Assembly: GCA_914767885.1 (NCBI GenBank)
Contig: CAJZBQ010000028.1
Coordinates: forward strand, 186,001 to 250,000
From: Blepharisma stoltei
Lineage: Eukaryota; Ciliophora; Heterotrichea; Heterotrichida; Blepharismidae
Reading direction: 5' to 3'
DNA: 64,000 bases
The notes under the pieces: model-generated
Database searches by the model: none
Told to the model about the DNA's origin: nothing
The model's input: the letters and a program-made list of their open reading frames with translations, nothing else
Position numbers and translations under genes: made by a program
Part shown: positions 21,977 through 32,496 of the stretch, in pieces
Position numbering within the stretch: the first letter of the stretch is position 1
How the letters are laid out: each line of letters starts with the position of its first letter

Positions 21977-22157
21977 TTATCTGAAATTCAATTTTTATAT
22001 TTCAAATATCATTTACATTCTAATTTTCATATTCTATTATCATCCTTTGCGAAATTAATTAAAGACGTTGAGATAAAGGAAAGATTTGGTATAGTGCGTT
22101 TTATTAATTTGCGTTCTCAAATATCTTAAAATATATTGATTGAAATATTAAAAAGAC

Positions 22158-22209
22158 TAACTCCCTGTGTGGGCAAGCAAAAAACACTTGCTTGATCTTT
22201 AAAGAGGAG
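22158..22209. mobile_element. Minimal family-1-like hairpin (52 bp)
   Basis: CTAACTCCCTGTGTGGGCAAGCAAAAAACACTTGCTTGAT-type hairpin ending GAGGAGTAA (described here in pieces; arms are GGCAAGCAA and TTGCTTGAT). It has TA ends and family-1 logic but only the terminal hairpin. Confidence 0.55.
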
Positions 22210-24145
22210 TAAATATAATGCAAACTGTCAGATTTTGAATAAGAATTTTAAATTTTTGGATGAAGAATAACTAAAATTTTCAAATTTATTTTGAACCTGT
22301 TGAAAATATTATAAAAATGTTATTAAAAGTGCCAATTACTTGAAATTATTAAACAAAAAATGTGCAAGACAAACTTAAAGGCTGATAGCACATTATAGCC
22401 AAGAATCTCTTTTAGTTCGCTATGGGCTATTGAATGCGCTTCAACTTCTATTTTACTAGTATAATAATAGTTACCAACTGGTCAGCAAATAAAAATTATA
22501 AGCTTCGCTTATCAACCTGAGAAATAGCTTAAGAAAATCTATTATCCAAGACTACATTTTGAATTGCAAGATTAATGAATAGCCTAGGAAAGCTAAAAAA
22601 TAGCCTTAAACTGTATTTTTAATATAATTATTGCAAGTTTTAATCTTATTCAGTTTTGCTTCATAGTTCATGATGACTTTCATGTCATTTTATATTAAAT
22701 AATTAATTCACCTACACAAATGATAGAATAAAACAGATAATTACTTATCAATTTAATAATAAGATTTGTATTTGTATATAACTCTCTAAAAATATTTAAA
22801 GCTTGCCATTCTGCCTTAAAGACGCTAATAAAATTTAAGATTTAAAGGCGCATGAACAATTTGCATTAAAATGATTATAATCATACTGAAAAGCTTACTA
22901 ATCTGTCGAAATTTTAAAAGAACAGACCTGAATGATCAATCAATTTTAAATTAAGTGAATCATGCTTTATAAAAGTAAAATGCCAAATTGATATCCATAA
23001 ACAATTTGAATTTGTGTAAATAGAATTTCGCAATCTTGGTGACTCTAATTGATGCATTGAACTCTGCCATTCCTCAAAATTATTGCTACAGAGAAATACA
23101 CCTTTTATCAAGAAAAACTTCGTTACAAACAAAAAAGTTAAGATCTAAAATAAGAGTCCCAAGAACTATTGGGAAAAAATCAACTGTAAGTTCATAAACT
23201 TGGAGATAACAAATAGACTTGCAAGCCATTTATAGCCCTCAGTCATTATATTAAAATATATTCTTAAAGCAAAGACTGTAAAGAAATAAATGATATAAAA
23301 CAACGGCATTGAAAATTCCAGAACCAGCTTTTGCTATTTTATTTCTTGACCTACTGTTTGCTTAGTGAGCACACTCGTTCAAAATTTTCAGAAATAAGCA
23401 GTTCAGTTTCAACTTTTGTCACTTTATTTATTTTGTTGATGCCAATTCGAGCTCAGCTTGCTAAGATATTTCATTCAAATTTTTGATAAAATTATTACCT
23501 CTACAGTGACGACTTAAGAGTTCAAGTTTTAAAAGCTAAAGAAATGTATTATAAATTAATCTCAATGCTGAGTGGGCTTATCAACGCAATTAAAACTTAA
23601 AAGTGAGACCTAAAGGACTAATCAGTTTATAAATTAATTAAATTCATTTTTGTAAATATAAAACTCCTAATTGATATTCCAAAATAATTTAACTATATAT
23701 TTAGTTAAATGAATATTGAAAATATTGATGACTCTTGATTAAAAGAATTGTATTCTGTCATTCCACCACCATTACCACTAACTTCCCATCAACCCCAATC
23801 TCAATCTAACTATTTATCTTTGATAATAATAAACATTATAGTCGTACCTATAAAATTAAAATAAATTTCTAGTATATTTGTCAATATATTCCATACTTTA
23901 TCTCTTCTTACTGATGCGAAAATAATTTTATATTGTCTCATAGTGAATAAGATAAATATTTCCCCCACTATCCTTGATCTAACATCAGCGGATGATTCAA
24001 TTAAAATGAAGGAGTAAGAAATACACCTTTTATTAAGAAAGAAGTTCTCTTACCTAAAAGAAAAAGGTTTAAACTCAAAAGTTATGAGCCTACTTCTATA
24101 TTTCATGAAGAAATTTGCAAACAGCAAGAAAACACAGAAAGGCCA
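22210..24145. other. Gene-poor, AT-rich interval
   Basis: No intact gene. It contains a decayed copy of the big membrane-protein gene (next entry). Two stretches also resemble each other: about 22910-23125 and 23610-23770 share the order CAATTTTAAATTAA.., CCAAATTGATAT.., GGTGACTCT..TTGA.. and CTGTCATTCC. A further short match, GAAATACACCTTTTAT, occurs at 23093 and 24017. The interval looks like intergenic germline DNA with old duplications. Confidence 0.5.
23230..23520 (-). pseudogene. Decayed copy of the cytoplasmic linker of the giant membrane protein
   Basis: Collinear similarity to about 12130-12410 of the large minus-strand gene: AATGATATAAAA..GG, CCAGCTTTT, ATTTCTTG, TTCAAAATTTTCAG, CACTTT, TTCGAGCTCAGCTTGCT and the 20-base match GATATTTCATTCAAATTTTT. 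The matching order is kept, but multiple frame-breaking changes and stops are present. Either a germline-only relic of a tandem duplicate or a degenerated paralogue. Confidence 0.6.
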
Positions 24146-27100
24146 ATGACCCCAAAAGAAGAAAAGAAAATCTTCAAGCAAAACTCTAAAGATAAACTAT
24201 AGCCTCCAAGGCTATAATAATTTATTAAAATTAAGACTAATGCCTTAAATTGCTAGAGATTATGCATTCCTGGCTTTAGTATAATACGATCTATTCAACA
24301 AAATGCAATATATTTTTAGAGTTTCTTCAAGACAAAAAAGAATATCCCCTTGAAAAAAGAGAAAATTCCGAAACAATCAACATTTATTGTACATGTAAAA
24401 ACAGAAGTGAATCATATATGACATTCAAAAAATACATAGAAAACTATATAGTTCCTATCCCATTATATTTTAAAGACCACTCTGATGAAATTTTTAAGCA
24501 TCCCAGCTCTTTATCGAAATTCCAATTTGTGTATGTTAAACAAAGGCCTAACAACTTTAAACAGTATATACAGACTTTGCAAGACCCTTGACTGCCTATA
24601 TATTATTATAGATTAAGGTGTGTCTTTATAGTCCCCACTTCCTGAGCACCATGCGTTTAAGGCGTGAGCTGTGTGATAGAAACTCCCGGTTTCTCGGTAG
24701 AGGCATTTTCTTCCTATGGTCCGAGTAATATAGACTTTGTAAGAGCCTCTATTTCCAACCCAAGCAATCAGCTTACTCAACCTGCTTAGTTCAGGCCAGA
24801 TTGCCCTTTTCACGGGACCCTTTTCAACTGGAGAGAAATTAGCCCTTGATTTCTTGTTTAGCCTGTCTTCTTTTTTTTCTGCTAATTCATCACTAAAGGA
24901 AAGGTTCAACCACTTACGCGTTTCGTAACAACCCTAAGCGGCCTAGGAAGATAAGTCACCCTGCCTTTAACGGAGGCCTTGGCGCTGCTGGCAAAAAAAA
25001 GCAGGCCACTAATCAGCAGAAATAGTGCTGGGCCTCTCTTTTAAGGCTAGCCCAACCTTGGGCACCAAAAGCCACCCCCAGATATACACAAAGACACCCG
25101 CCATGGGGAGGACGGGTCATATTTATATGACTGTCTATATATAATGATGGAGAAATAGTTAATGTAGGAGTTTGTGAGCTGCATAGACCCTCTCTTCAAA
25201 AACGGTTAAAGTTGAGATCTGCTGCTTTAGAAGTCAGCGAGTTTATTTTCGACTCAGAATTTGAGTCTGGAAATCTAGATAAAGTTGTGAAGGTGAAAAA
25301 TAATGAATTTAATTTATTTTTGACAGCTGATACGAATACAAAAGGACATACACAATGATTTTATTTTTCTGTAAAAAATATGCCAAATATATATAGATAC
25401 TTCAGCTAAGCTGGCTTTATAAAATTAATTTTGAGCTAAATTTTAATAGTGGCATCTAAGAAGAGAAGACAAAAAATTGGAGGAGAAGGAAAAAAGAAAG
25501 CCATAAGGCTTTTTTGCAGCAATCTTCACTTAATTAATAGTGGTGACAACATCTATATGAATCCGTATATTCATAAAGAGCAAACTATTACACTAGATAT
25601 CATGAATTTCACCAAAAATGGAAGCTTATTTAACAGAGGAATGAGACCTGTAGCCTTTTCTGTCAAGCAATATCAAAAGCACAGACAAGGGTGAAATCGT
25701 GCTGGATTCGACGTAAGGTATATGAAAAACAGTTTAATCAGAGACATCAATGGAAAAATTTCTCACTATTACACATTGTCTTTTAAATACAAATTTATAT
25801 ATGACAATGATACTGTATACTTCGCTTACTCTGAGCCATATACTTACACAAGGCTCCGGACATTTTTAGATAGTCTAAAACTTCATGCTTCCAATGCAAA
25901 TTTTGATTATTCGGAATCTGTTTTATGCACAACTCTTGGAGGCTTAAATTGCCCACTAATAAAAATTCGGCCTAAAGACACAAAGGAGTACCCAATTGTG
26001 GCGATTTCCGCTAGAGTTCATCCTGGTGAAACTGTTGGGTCTTGAATGGCTGAAGGATTATTAAGATTTTTAACATCTAATTCAGCTGAAGCAGAAAAGG
26101 CAAGAAAATGCTGTGAATTTCTGATTATTCCTATGTTGAATCCAGACGGTGTTGTATGTGGGAATTATAGAAGTGATTTATCAGGGGTTGATTTAAACAG
26201 GAAATGAAAAAATCCAGGCTCAGATATATACCCAACAATATACTCCACCAAAGAACTTGTTAAAGGAATCAGGGCATATGTAGACTTGCACGGGCACTCC
26301 AAAAAAGACTATTGTTTTATGTATGGCAACTCTTTTTCTCGTAAAGAAGAAACTTATTGGCAAGGAAAAGTCCTGCCTTTTCTCCTATCAAAATTAACAT
26401 CTCATTTTAATTATTCCACGTCAAGGTTTTTTAGCTCAGACCTTCACTCAAATACAGCTCGTGCTGTTGTGTGTCGGGAACTCGAAGTACTCCACAGTTT
26501 TACATTAGAAGCGTCATTTCATGGATACCGGACTTCTGAGCTTCTAAAAGAATTCACAAGGGAAGAGCTGATGGAAGTTGGCAATTCTTTAGGTATAGCT
26601 TTATATGGACTTATCAAAATAAATGGGAAGTTTATTAATTCCCAAGAATCACTATGAGAACAAGTGGAGCTATTTAAGCGGCAGATTGATGCCTCCAAAA
26701 GACATCAGATTTTAAACAATTTTAAAGGTCGAGAAAACATTCGAACCTCCGTTTCAGCAAGAAAAGAAACATTATCTCCTATAGAACAAAGAACTGCCAC
26801 TCAAGGAGCTTTATCATTTGACGGAGGCATAAATGTACTAAAAAATCTATTCGAAACTCAGGTCGAAGATTTACCAACCCTTGTCGAAGAAAACAATTCA
26901 AGTGGGTCAGACAGCGACCCTAGTGAAGACAATTTTGATGAAGAAGAACAAAACAACTTGCAAATTGTCGCAAAAAAGGTCTCACTTGAAGCAAAATTGG
27001 TGGCAGCACATAATCATATGATTACGTCAAAGCCAAGCTCTAATCATTTTCGGGAGATTTTTGATGAGAAAAAAAATGAGTTTCAGCTGAAAATGGTTGA

Positions 27101-27317
27101 TAGCATTTTTATAGGGTCACGAAGGAGTGCGAGAAATAATAATATGCAAAAAAATAGACTGGGGTCGTTGGATTCAAATAGAGCAATGGAGATGAAGAGG
27201 AATCAAATTTCAAGCTGAATGAGGTATATGACGCCTACAAGCAGAAAAGAACAGTATAAACTTTTAGTTTTGAAAGCTCAAAGATTAAGCGAAATTCCTA
27301 AGCTGAAAAATTTATAG
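24146..27317 (+). CDS. Cytosolic carboxypeptidase (tubulin deglutamylase family, M14)
   Basis: Metallocarboxypeptidase that trims glutamates from tubulin tails. ATG at 24146 (first in-frame ATG after a stop). Three IESs (24193-24284, 24597-25135, 25388-25567) leave 2361 nt, 786 residues, TAG at 27315-27317. The N-domain has HTQWFYFSVKNM and the SLFNRGMRPVAFS segment. Zinc ligands: ARVHPGETVGSW (HxxE) and the later DLHGHS. The substrate loop [24 protein letters not shown] and the catalytic-Glu motif FTLEASFHG are all present, so it should be active. The Trp of GETVGSW and of LNRKW are TGA. The C-terminal about 190 residues are acidic and low-complexity (SSGSDSDPSEDNFDEEEQ). Acts on ciliary and cortical microtubules by family analogy. 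Confidence 0.93.
24193..24284. mobile_element. Short IES in CCP (92 bp)
   Basis: TA at 24193-24194 and 24285-24286; starts with the small palindrome TATAGCCTCCAAGGCTATA. Excision joins KQNSKD to TIYSTKCNIF. Confidence 0.7.
24597..25135. mobile_element. Retroposon-like IES in CCP (family C, 524-bp body) with 15-bp TSD
   Basis: Direct repeats TGACTGYCTATATAT (one mismatch) at 24589-24603 and 25128-25142 flank a G+C-rich body. TA inside the repeat gives a 539-bp IES whose removal joins QDPWLPIY to NDGEIVNVG. No relative found elsewhere in the window. The ORF at 24613-24909 is not a gene. Confidence 0.8.
25388..25567. mobile_element. IES in CCP (180 bp)
   Basis: TA at 25388-25389 and about 25568-25569. 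Excision joins FSVKNMPN to IHKEQTITLDIMNF, the expected CCP spacing between the WFYFSV motif and the FNRGMRP loop. Confidence 0.75.
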
Positions 27318-27350
27318 TGTAAAATAACGCTTAAATCATAAATAATTCAA

Positions 27351-29438
27351 ATGAGTGAAAAACCTCCTAGAAAAAATTCAGGGAAAACTGGTAAGAAAAA
27401 GTCTTCAAGAAGTGCTAGCCCAGTTTCAAAATCCCCAAAATCCCCAAAATCTCCAAAATCGCCTAAATCTCCTAGTTCTCCTAAATCTCCAAAATCAAGA
27501 TCAAGCTCCCCTGGGAGTTCAAGGCGGGCTACCTCTCCCAAATCTCGAGGGCCTCCTCAACCAGTTCCACACTCCCTCTGTCAGCTCCACCAAAAAGAAT
27601 ACAAGCTCTATTCAGAAACCTTCGAAGAGCCTATCTGTGAAGACTGTTTAATTTCCGGCCCTCACAGTGGAATTCATTCAAAAATAATCCCCCTCGAAGA
27701 AGCCCACCGTTACCGCTTAGCTGCAGTCTATAACACCTTAAACTCTCACCTATTCAGTAAGCGTGAACAATTATTATCCCAAATGCATAGAGTGGAGTTT
27801 CGGCTTGACGAAATAAAAAGAGTCAAAGGAATGATAGAAAGGGACATGAAAAGTGAATTTTCTGCTATGAATGAGCGGCTTAATTCTTCCCATGGGACTA
27901 AAATAGCGATTTTACAGCATGATATTGCAGAGCTTAAAGGAGATTTAGATAGAATCAATAATATTATAGCAGCAGTTGAAAACTCAGGACAAGATATGAT
28001 TGGATTTTTACAACAAGCGCCTCATTTGAGGGATGCAATAGAAATATCAATCGCCAAGCCATTTAGGACTGATATTGATGTATCACATGAAAGCTTGCCT
28101 AGGGAGCTGGCTGAAATAAGACAAATGATTGAAAAATTCCCAGCGCTGCAGGCACTTATTAGTTTTAAAGACGAAATTATATGAAAATTACTACATGAAA
28201 AGGCGGGGAGTGGAGATATTGATGCAGCCACACAAAAGGAGCTAGCAGAATGAGCGAGACTTACGGAGAAATTTTCACAGGAATTAGAGAAATTTAAAAT
28301 GAATTGTGAATATTGTGGAATTCCGATGGATGAGGAAACAGTCAACTCAAATTGTCCTAAAAATTCATCATTCAGCCTAAAACCTCAAGAAGTTTCTACT
28401 CCAGCTGGATATCATGGGAATGGTAGGCATTTTTTTTCAAAAAATAAGCCTAAGCCTATATAAAGACAAAGAAATAAAAATGGTGAGGTAACGAAAAGTG
28501 GACTCCGAGGCGCACTCCCTATGCAGCAGGTAGGACGTATCCTGGTGAAACTGAAAACACGGCCTCTGTTCATTTTTGAAGTAGGTCTTCAGGGTTTTGG
28601 GGAAGCCTTGCCGAAAAGGGAAGTTTTGTTCCTGCCTCGAAGGTTTTCCTGTCCATCCTGATGGGCTAGACAAGTTTTGCCTTCACATGGTCTTCTCTTG
28701 TTGGAACCATCGGGTAGCTCTTCAGACGGTAGCTCTGCCTAGGAGATGATCCCTTGGATATGTCGCTGAGATCAAAAATCCAAAATGGCAGCACTCCATT
28801 TTCTTAGAGGTCGATGCAGACTGCTATTTTTAGAGCCAAGACGAGGCAAAGGCTAGTGAGCTTTCCTCTTACGGCCAGTTTAACCATTTAACTTAACTAT
28901 ACAAAGCCAAGGCTTTATGCAGCCTATGGGACAATCTTATGCACAAAATCAAACACTCCCAGAAAGAGACTTAGATACAGCAATCCGTATAATTGGTCAA
29001 ATTGCTAGAGAAAGAGGAATTTCGCTAGAAAATGTTTTTAAGCCTTATGATGTATTAAATCTAGGTTTAATCAGTCCAACTGATTTTTATCAAATTTTGT
29101 CATCACAATTTGGGTTATCTGGTAACCAAATAAATGCATTGGTTTCCCAGTATGACCCTAATCGAAATGGAAGAGTCCAGTATAATTTATTGATAAGAGA
29201 CACAATAGGTGAAATCCCTCCTGTTCTTGATAAGCTAAGACTTAAAGCTGGAAACTTTTTAGACGCTTGCAGAAAAGCAGACACTTTAACTGAAGGGGTT
29301 TTAAAGCAGGATACGTTTAAAGAGATACTGAGACAGCAAGGGCTGACCCAAGAAGAAATTAGGCAGGCAATAGGAGTTAGTGACTTGAATACTCAAGGCT
29401 TAGTGCAGTATTTAAACTTTTATAGCAGGATAAAATAA
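27351..29438 (+). CDS. B-box / coiled-coil / EF-hand-like protein, split by a SINE-like IES
   Basis: ATG at 27351. Residues about 15-50 are a run of SPK repeats (SKSPKSPKSP), typical proline-directed kinase sites. A B-box-2 zinc module follows (CQLHQKEYKLYSETFEEPIC, then H..H), then a long coiled coil (KREQLLSQMHRVEFRLDEIKR onward). After removal of 441 bp (28459-28899) the frame passes from KNKPKPI into QSQGFMQPMGQS and an EF-hand-type C-terminus (YDPNRNGRVQYN and a second degenerate loop). Total 1647 nt, 548 residues. TGA=Trp in EIIWKLLHE and LAEWARL. Without excision it would end prematurely at TAA 28460-28462. The fusion of the two halves rests on IES removal; two separate genes is the alternative. 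Confidence 0.7.
28472..28897 (+). mobile_element. SINE-like element A, copy 3 (426 bp) with diverged 15-bp TSD
   Basis: Flanks TATATAAAGACAAAG (28457-28471) and TATACAAAGCCAAGG (28898-28912) match at 12 of 15 positions, so this insertion looks older than copies 1 and 2. The body matches 20353-20765 from GAAATAAAA to the final AACTTAAC. The IES by TA is 28459-28899. Confidence 0.82.
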
Positions 29439-29477
29439 CAAATTATTAATAAAAAATCAAGACAAATCATTAAATTA

Positions 29478-29894
29478 ATGGAAAGTCTAAAACAAGAAGC
29501 CAAAAAGCTTTCAGAAGATTTAGTGAATCTTGATAAAGACATAAAAGAAACAAAATTTGCATTAGAAAGTGGGAAAGAGTTTGTCCGCTACTTAGAATAC
29601 CAATGCTACGATTCAATGAAATCTGACTGTTTATATTTTCATGAAAGCTACCTTCTGAAATACCTCAATCTCAGAAGGCAGCAGTCAAAATCACATATTT
29701 TCTACCAGCAAGAATGCAAGCCATTAGTTGACAAATTTCCAAAAGACTTAGACTTCAAAAATCAATCAGAATTCGAATCCTACCAATCATTTCATAAATG
29801 CACAAAAACACATATAGGACAACTACTAATCTCTATGAGAGAAGAAGTAAAGATTATAGACGAAGAACAAGAAAGATTAAAAGAATATTTATAG
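29478..29894 (+). CDS. Small coiled-coil protein, 138 residues
   Basis: Intact, no TGA codon needed, TAG stop. Strong heptad character at both ends (SLKQEAKKLSEDLVNLDKDI; REEVKIIDEEQERLKEYL). The middle has a CYDSMKSDC pair and many aromatics. No family recognised; length and composition would fit a ciliary or basal-body accessory protein but that is a guess. Only about 30 bp separate its stop from the next reading frame. Confidence 0.7.
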   Translation: MESLKQEAKKLSEDLVNLDKDIKETKFALESGKEFVRYLEYQCYDSMKSDCLYFHESYLLKYLNLRRQQSKSHIFYQQECKPLVDKFPKDLDFKNQSEFESYQSFHKCTKTHIGQLLISMREEVKIIDEEQERLKEYL

Positions 29895-29914
29895 TTAATT
29901 AATTATTATTTAAA

Positions 29915-31138
29915 ATGAAAGCGATTACCTCACTTGAGGCGCTGAGAAAATTAACAAAGCCAACGGATTCATCAAAAAACCCATTAGAAGGATTTACAAA
30001 ATATTTAGAAAAGGTGAGCGCAGGGACTTTGAGAGAAGAAATGACCTTACAAAGAAGAGGGTTTTCTAATGGAATAGGATTGGCGAAAGTAAAAAGCATC
30101 TTAAAAGAAAAACAAAGGAAAGCGATAGATAAAACCTGAAATAAATGAAGGCACTATGCAGTCTCTTTTACACTTCTGAGAGATCCTGGATATTGGGAGA
30201 AGCAATATACGGCTCCATGTCGTATTTTTGATAGTGTATATCCATCAAAGTACATTTGGTAGAAATTTAATAGGTTTTTTTAGTCAAATGTCTCACTATC
30301 AACCGATTTTCGACCATATATACTTCGATGAAATGTGCGCGGTCATTGGGCCTACCTGCAATATACAGAAACCATTTTAAAAGCAGTCAGGGCCATTTTT
30401 AAATTCCAAGCAAGAAAGATAGCCAAAGCGTTTTACCAATGAAACTTAGCCAAATGAAACACAGTTGTCCCACTATATAGCATTTTAAGCAAAATTTTCA
30501 GCCTTAGAAAGCTTTATGGAATTCGTCAGCTTAAATTAGTCAGTCCTAAAAGCACGCATTTATTGCTAACTATGTACACAAATCGAATTAACGTGTATAA
30601 GCAAGCTTTTATTAATTTCCCCACTAGGCGAGAGAACAAGATTTTTTTTGTCATTAATAACAGGCTTTGTTTTTAAATAAAAATCTTATTAATTTATAAA
30701 TTAATTCTTTAAAACAATTATAGAATTAGTTTAAGATTTTATAAATTGTATATTAAAATATTGTAATCAAAAAATATTGCTTGCTAGGGGAGTAGGTGGA
30801 AAAAAGAAACTGACAAAATCAGCCAAGAAAGTGCGCTGGCACAACAAGTTGCCTTTATGAGGTTTAAAGGCTTCCAGAATGAAAAATTAATTGAAGTATT
30901 TAATGCTTATAGTAAACAAATCGCGATTAAGAAAAGATTGGGGTTCAATGCATTTAAGATAAATAAGAATGAGGAATATGAGAGAACGCTTATGAGGGAT
31001 GAAACTTTTGAACAAGAAGATGAGTCAATTGTGTATAATAAACTAATGAGACAGCTAAATACTCATAAAGAAGCTGCTACACAAGCAAAGGTGAAGTCAA
31101 TATTGCTACAAACGATGCTGTCTATATTAAATAATTAG
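29915..31138 (+). CDS. Unknown 190-residue helical protein with a 651-bp IES
   Basis: ATG at 29915; removal of 30142-30792 joins AIDKTWN to RWKKETDKISQESA and leaves 573 nt to TAG (31136-31138). The join makes WN-RWKKE with the first W as TGA. The protein is very basic and helical: a C-terminal repeat-like stretch AKVKSILLQTM echoes AKVKSILKEKQ in the first exon, suggesting two related helical units. No known family recognised. Confidence 0.65.
30142..30792. mobile_element. IES (651 bp) with a degenerate family-1 element at its right end
   Basis: TA at 30142-30143 and 30793-30794. From about 30618 the sequence is family-1-like: CCCCACTAGGCGAGAGAACAAG, AT core with the GAATTAG..ATTTTATAA order, then TTGCTTGCTAGGGGAGTA. 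The left 470 bp have no relative here. Confidence 0.65.
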
Positions 31139-31449
31139 TGTGATTATTCTATGCTCCTAAATCCCTTTTTAACAAAAAATTCAATTTTTCCATTCTAAAA
31201 ATACTTTTTTCCTTGGCAGTCACATAGTTTCCAATTCCCATAAATTCTCTTATTAAAAGTTTTCTGATATAATCTCATTTTCTATCACTTTCCAATCTCC
31301 AATTCACAATCTCTGATACACCCAAAATTCACTTGCTTAGTTTCCAGCTTTCTTCCTTAAATTTCTTGTTAGTTTCTCTACCAACTAAATCAATCCCAAA
31401 TTTTCTTTAAGAATCCAAAAGTAAATTATGCCATTGTCTGGCTATAAAA
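31139..31449. other. Intergenic, AT- and C/T-rich leader of the ribosomal protein gene
   Basis: Pyrimidine-rich on the plus strand (many CTTTCC, TTTCTTCC and CCAATTCC tracts) upstream of RPL21. No ORF or repeat seen; probably promoter and leader. Confidence 0.4.
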
Positions 31450-31932
31450 ATGCCTCATCATAAGGGATACAGAGCTAAGACAAGAGATCTGTTCTCCAAG
31501 CCATTCAGAAGACACGGCCCAGTCCCTCTTTCCAGGACTATGGTGACCTTCCAAAGAGGTGACTTCGTTGACATCAAGGTTGACGGCTCAGTTCACAAAG
31601 GCATGCCATATAAATTCTACCATGGCAAAACAGGCAAAGTTTTTAACGTCAGCGTCCATGGAATCGGTGTCATTGTTAACAAACAAGTGAGAAACAGAAT
31701 TATCAAGAAAAGAATCAACGTCAGACCTGAACATTTGACAAAGAGCAGATGCAGAGAAGAGTTTTTGCAAAGGGTCATTGATAATGAAAAAGCTAGAGGG
31801 GAAGGAAAGCTAAATGATTTGAAGAGAGAGCCTGTGGCACCATCAGAAGGACATTTTGTGGTTACTAATTCCTCATACACTAGCCAGCAAAAAATTTTGC
31901 CTGTTTATGGAAGGGTTAATTTGTGTTTTTAA
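31450..31932 (+). CDS. RPL21: Ribosomal protein L21e (eL21)
   Basis: Large-subunit cytosolic ribosomal protein, 160 residues, the usual length. Family signatures: PHHKGYRAKTRDLFSKPFR at the start, GDFVDIKVDGSVHKGMP, YHGKTGKVFNV and RPEHLTKSRC. No introns, IESs or TGA codons. Coding sequence is noticeably less AT-rich than neighbours, as expected of a highly expressed gene. TAA stop. Confidence 0.97.
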   Translation: MPHHKGYRAKTRDLFSKPFRRHGPVPLSRTMVTFQRGDFVDIKVDGSVHKGMPYKFYHGKTGKVFNVSVHGIGVIVNKQVRNRIIKKRINVRPEHLTKSRCREEFLQRVIDNEKARGEGKLNDLKREPVAPSEGHFVVTNSSYTSQQKILPVYGRVNLCF

Positions 31933-31934
31933 AA

Positions 31935-32197
31935 AATTAATATATAAATTCAATTAACAAAAATTGGAAAGTAAATTATTTTTAATTTAAAAGTACCCTA
32001 TAGAATGCAAGCTGCTATTACTATTAAAATTATAAAGACGATAATAACGCCTATCTTCTAAGTTTTTACCATTTTTTCCGTTGCAAATGCAAGCTGTTGA
32101 ATTCAATAAAATTAGCGAGAGATTTTTTTATTATAATATTTATATCACTCATATTTATATATAAAAAATTTGTTTGCTTCATAATTAGAAGGAGTAA
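31935..32197 (+). mobile_element. Degenerate family-1-like element between RPL21 and CFAP61
   Basis: Retains the core order AAAAATTGGAAAG, ..ATGCAAGCTGTT, ..AAATTAGCGAGAGATTT, ..TTATATCACTCATATTTATAT and a reduced terminus TTTGTTTGC..GGAGTAAAG. The left hairpin is gone. Probably an old insertion; boundaries uncertain. Confidence 0.5.
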
Positions 32198-32496
32198 AGG
32201 AACTGAAGTCATTGATCAACACCCACCAGTCTATAAGTTCATTATCTAACTTATCTCTTCACATTATTTATAACAGTTTCTCACATCTTTTCTCTTCATG
32301 ATTTACATTAATATCCTATATTTTTATATAAACTATGATCCGTCATTCCATTTTTCAACGAAATTTATATATAACATTATAAGTCTAGTAAAATCTCACA
32401 TAATAAAACTCTTATTCCACTCTAAACTAGAATTCATATGAATTTAAAAATGTTTTAGAAATAAGCTCAGAGAACTCAGCACGATTATAATATAAA

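Noticed and set aside
27420-27500. Tandem DNA repeat CCAAAATCTCCTAAAT
   Set aside because: It is the coding sequence of an SPK peptide repeat in the B-box protein, conserved as protein, not a mobile or satellite repeat.
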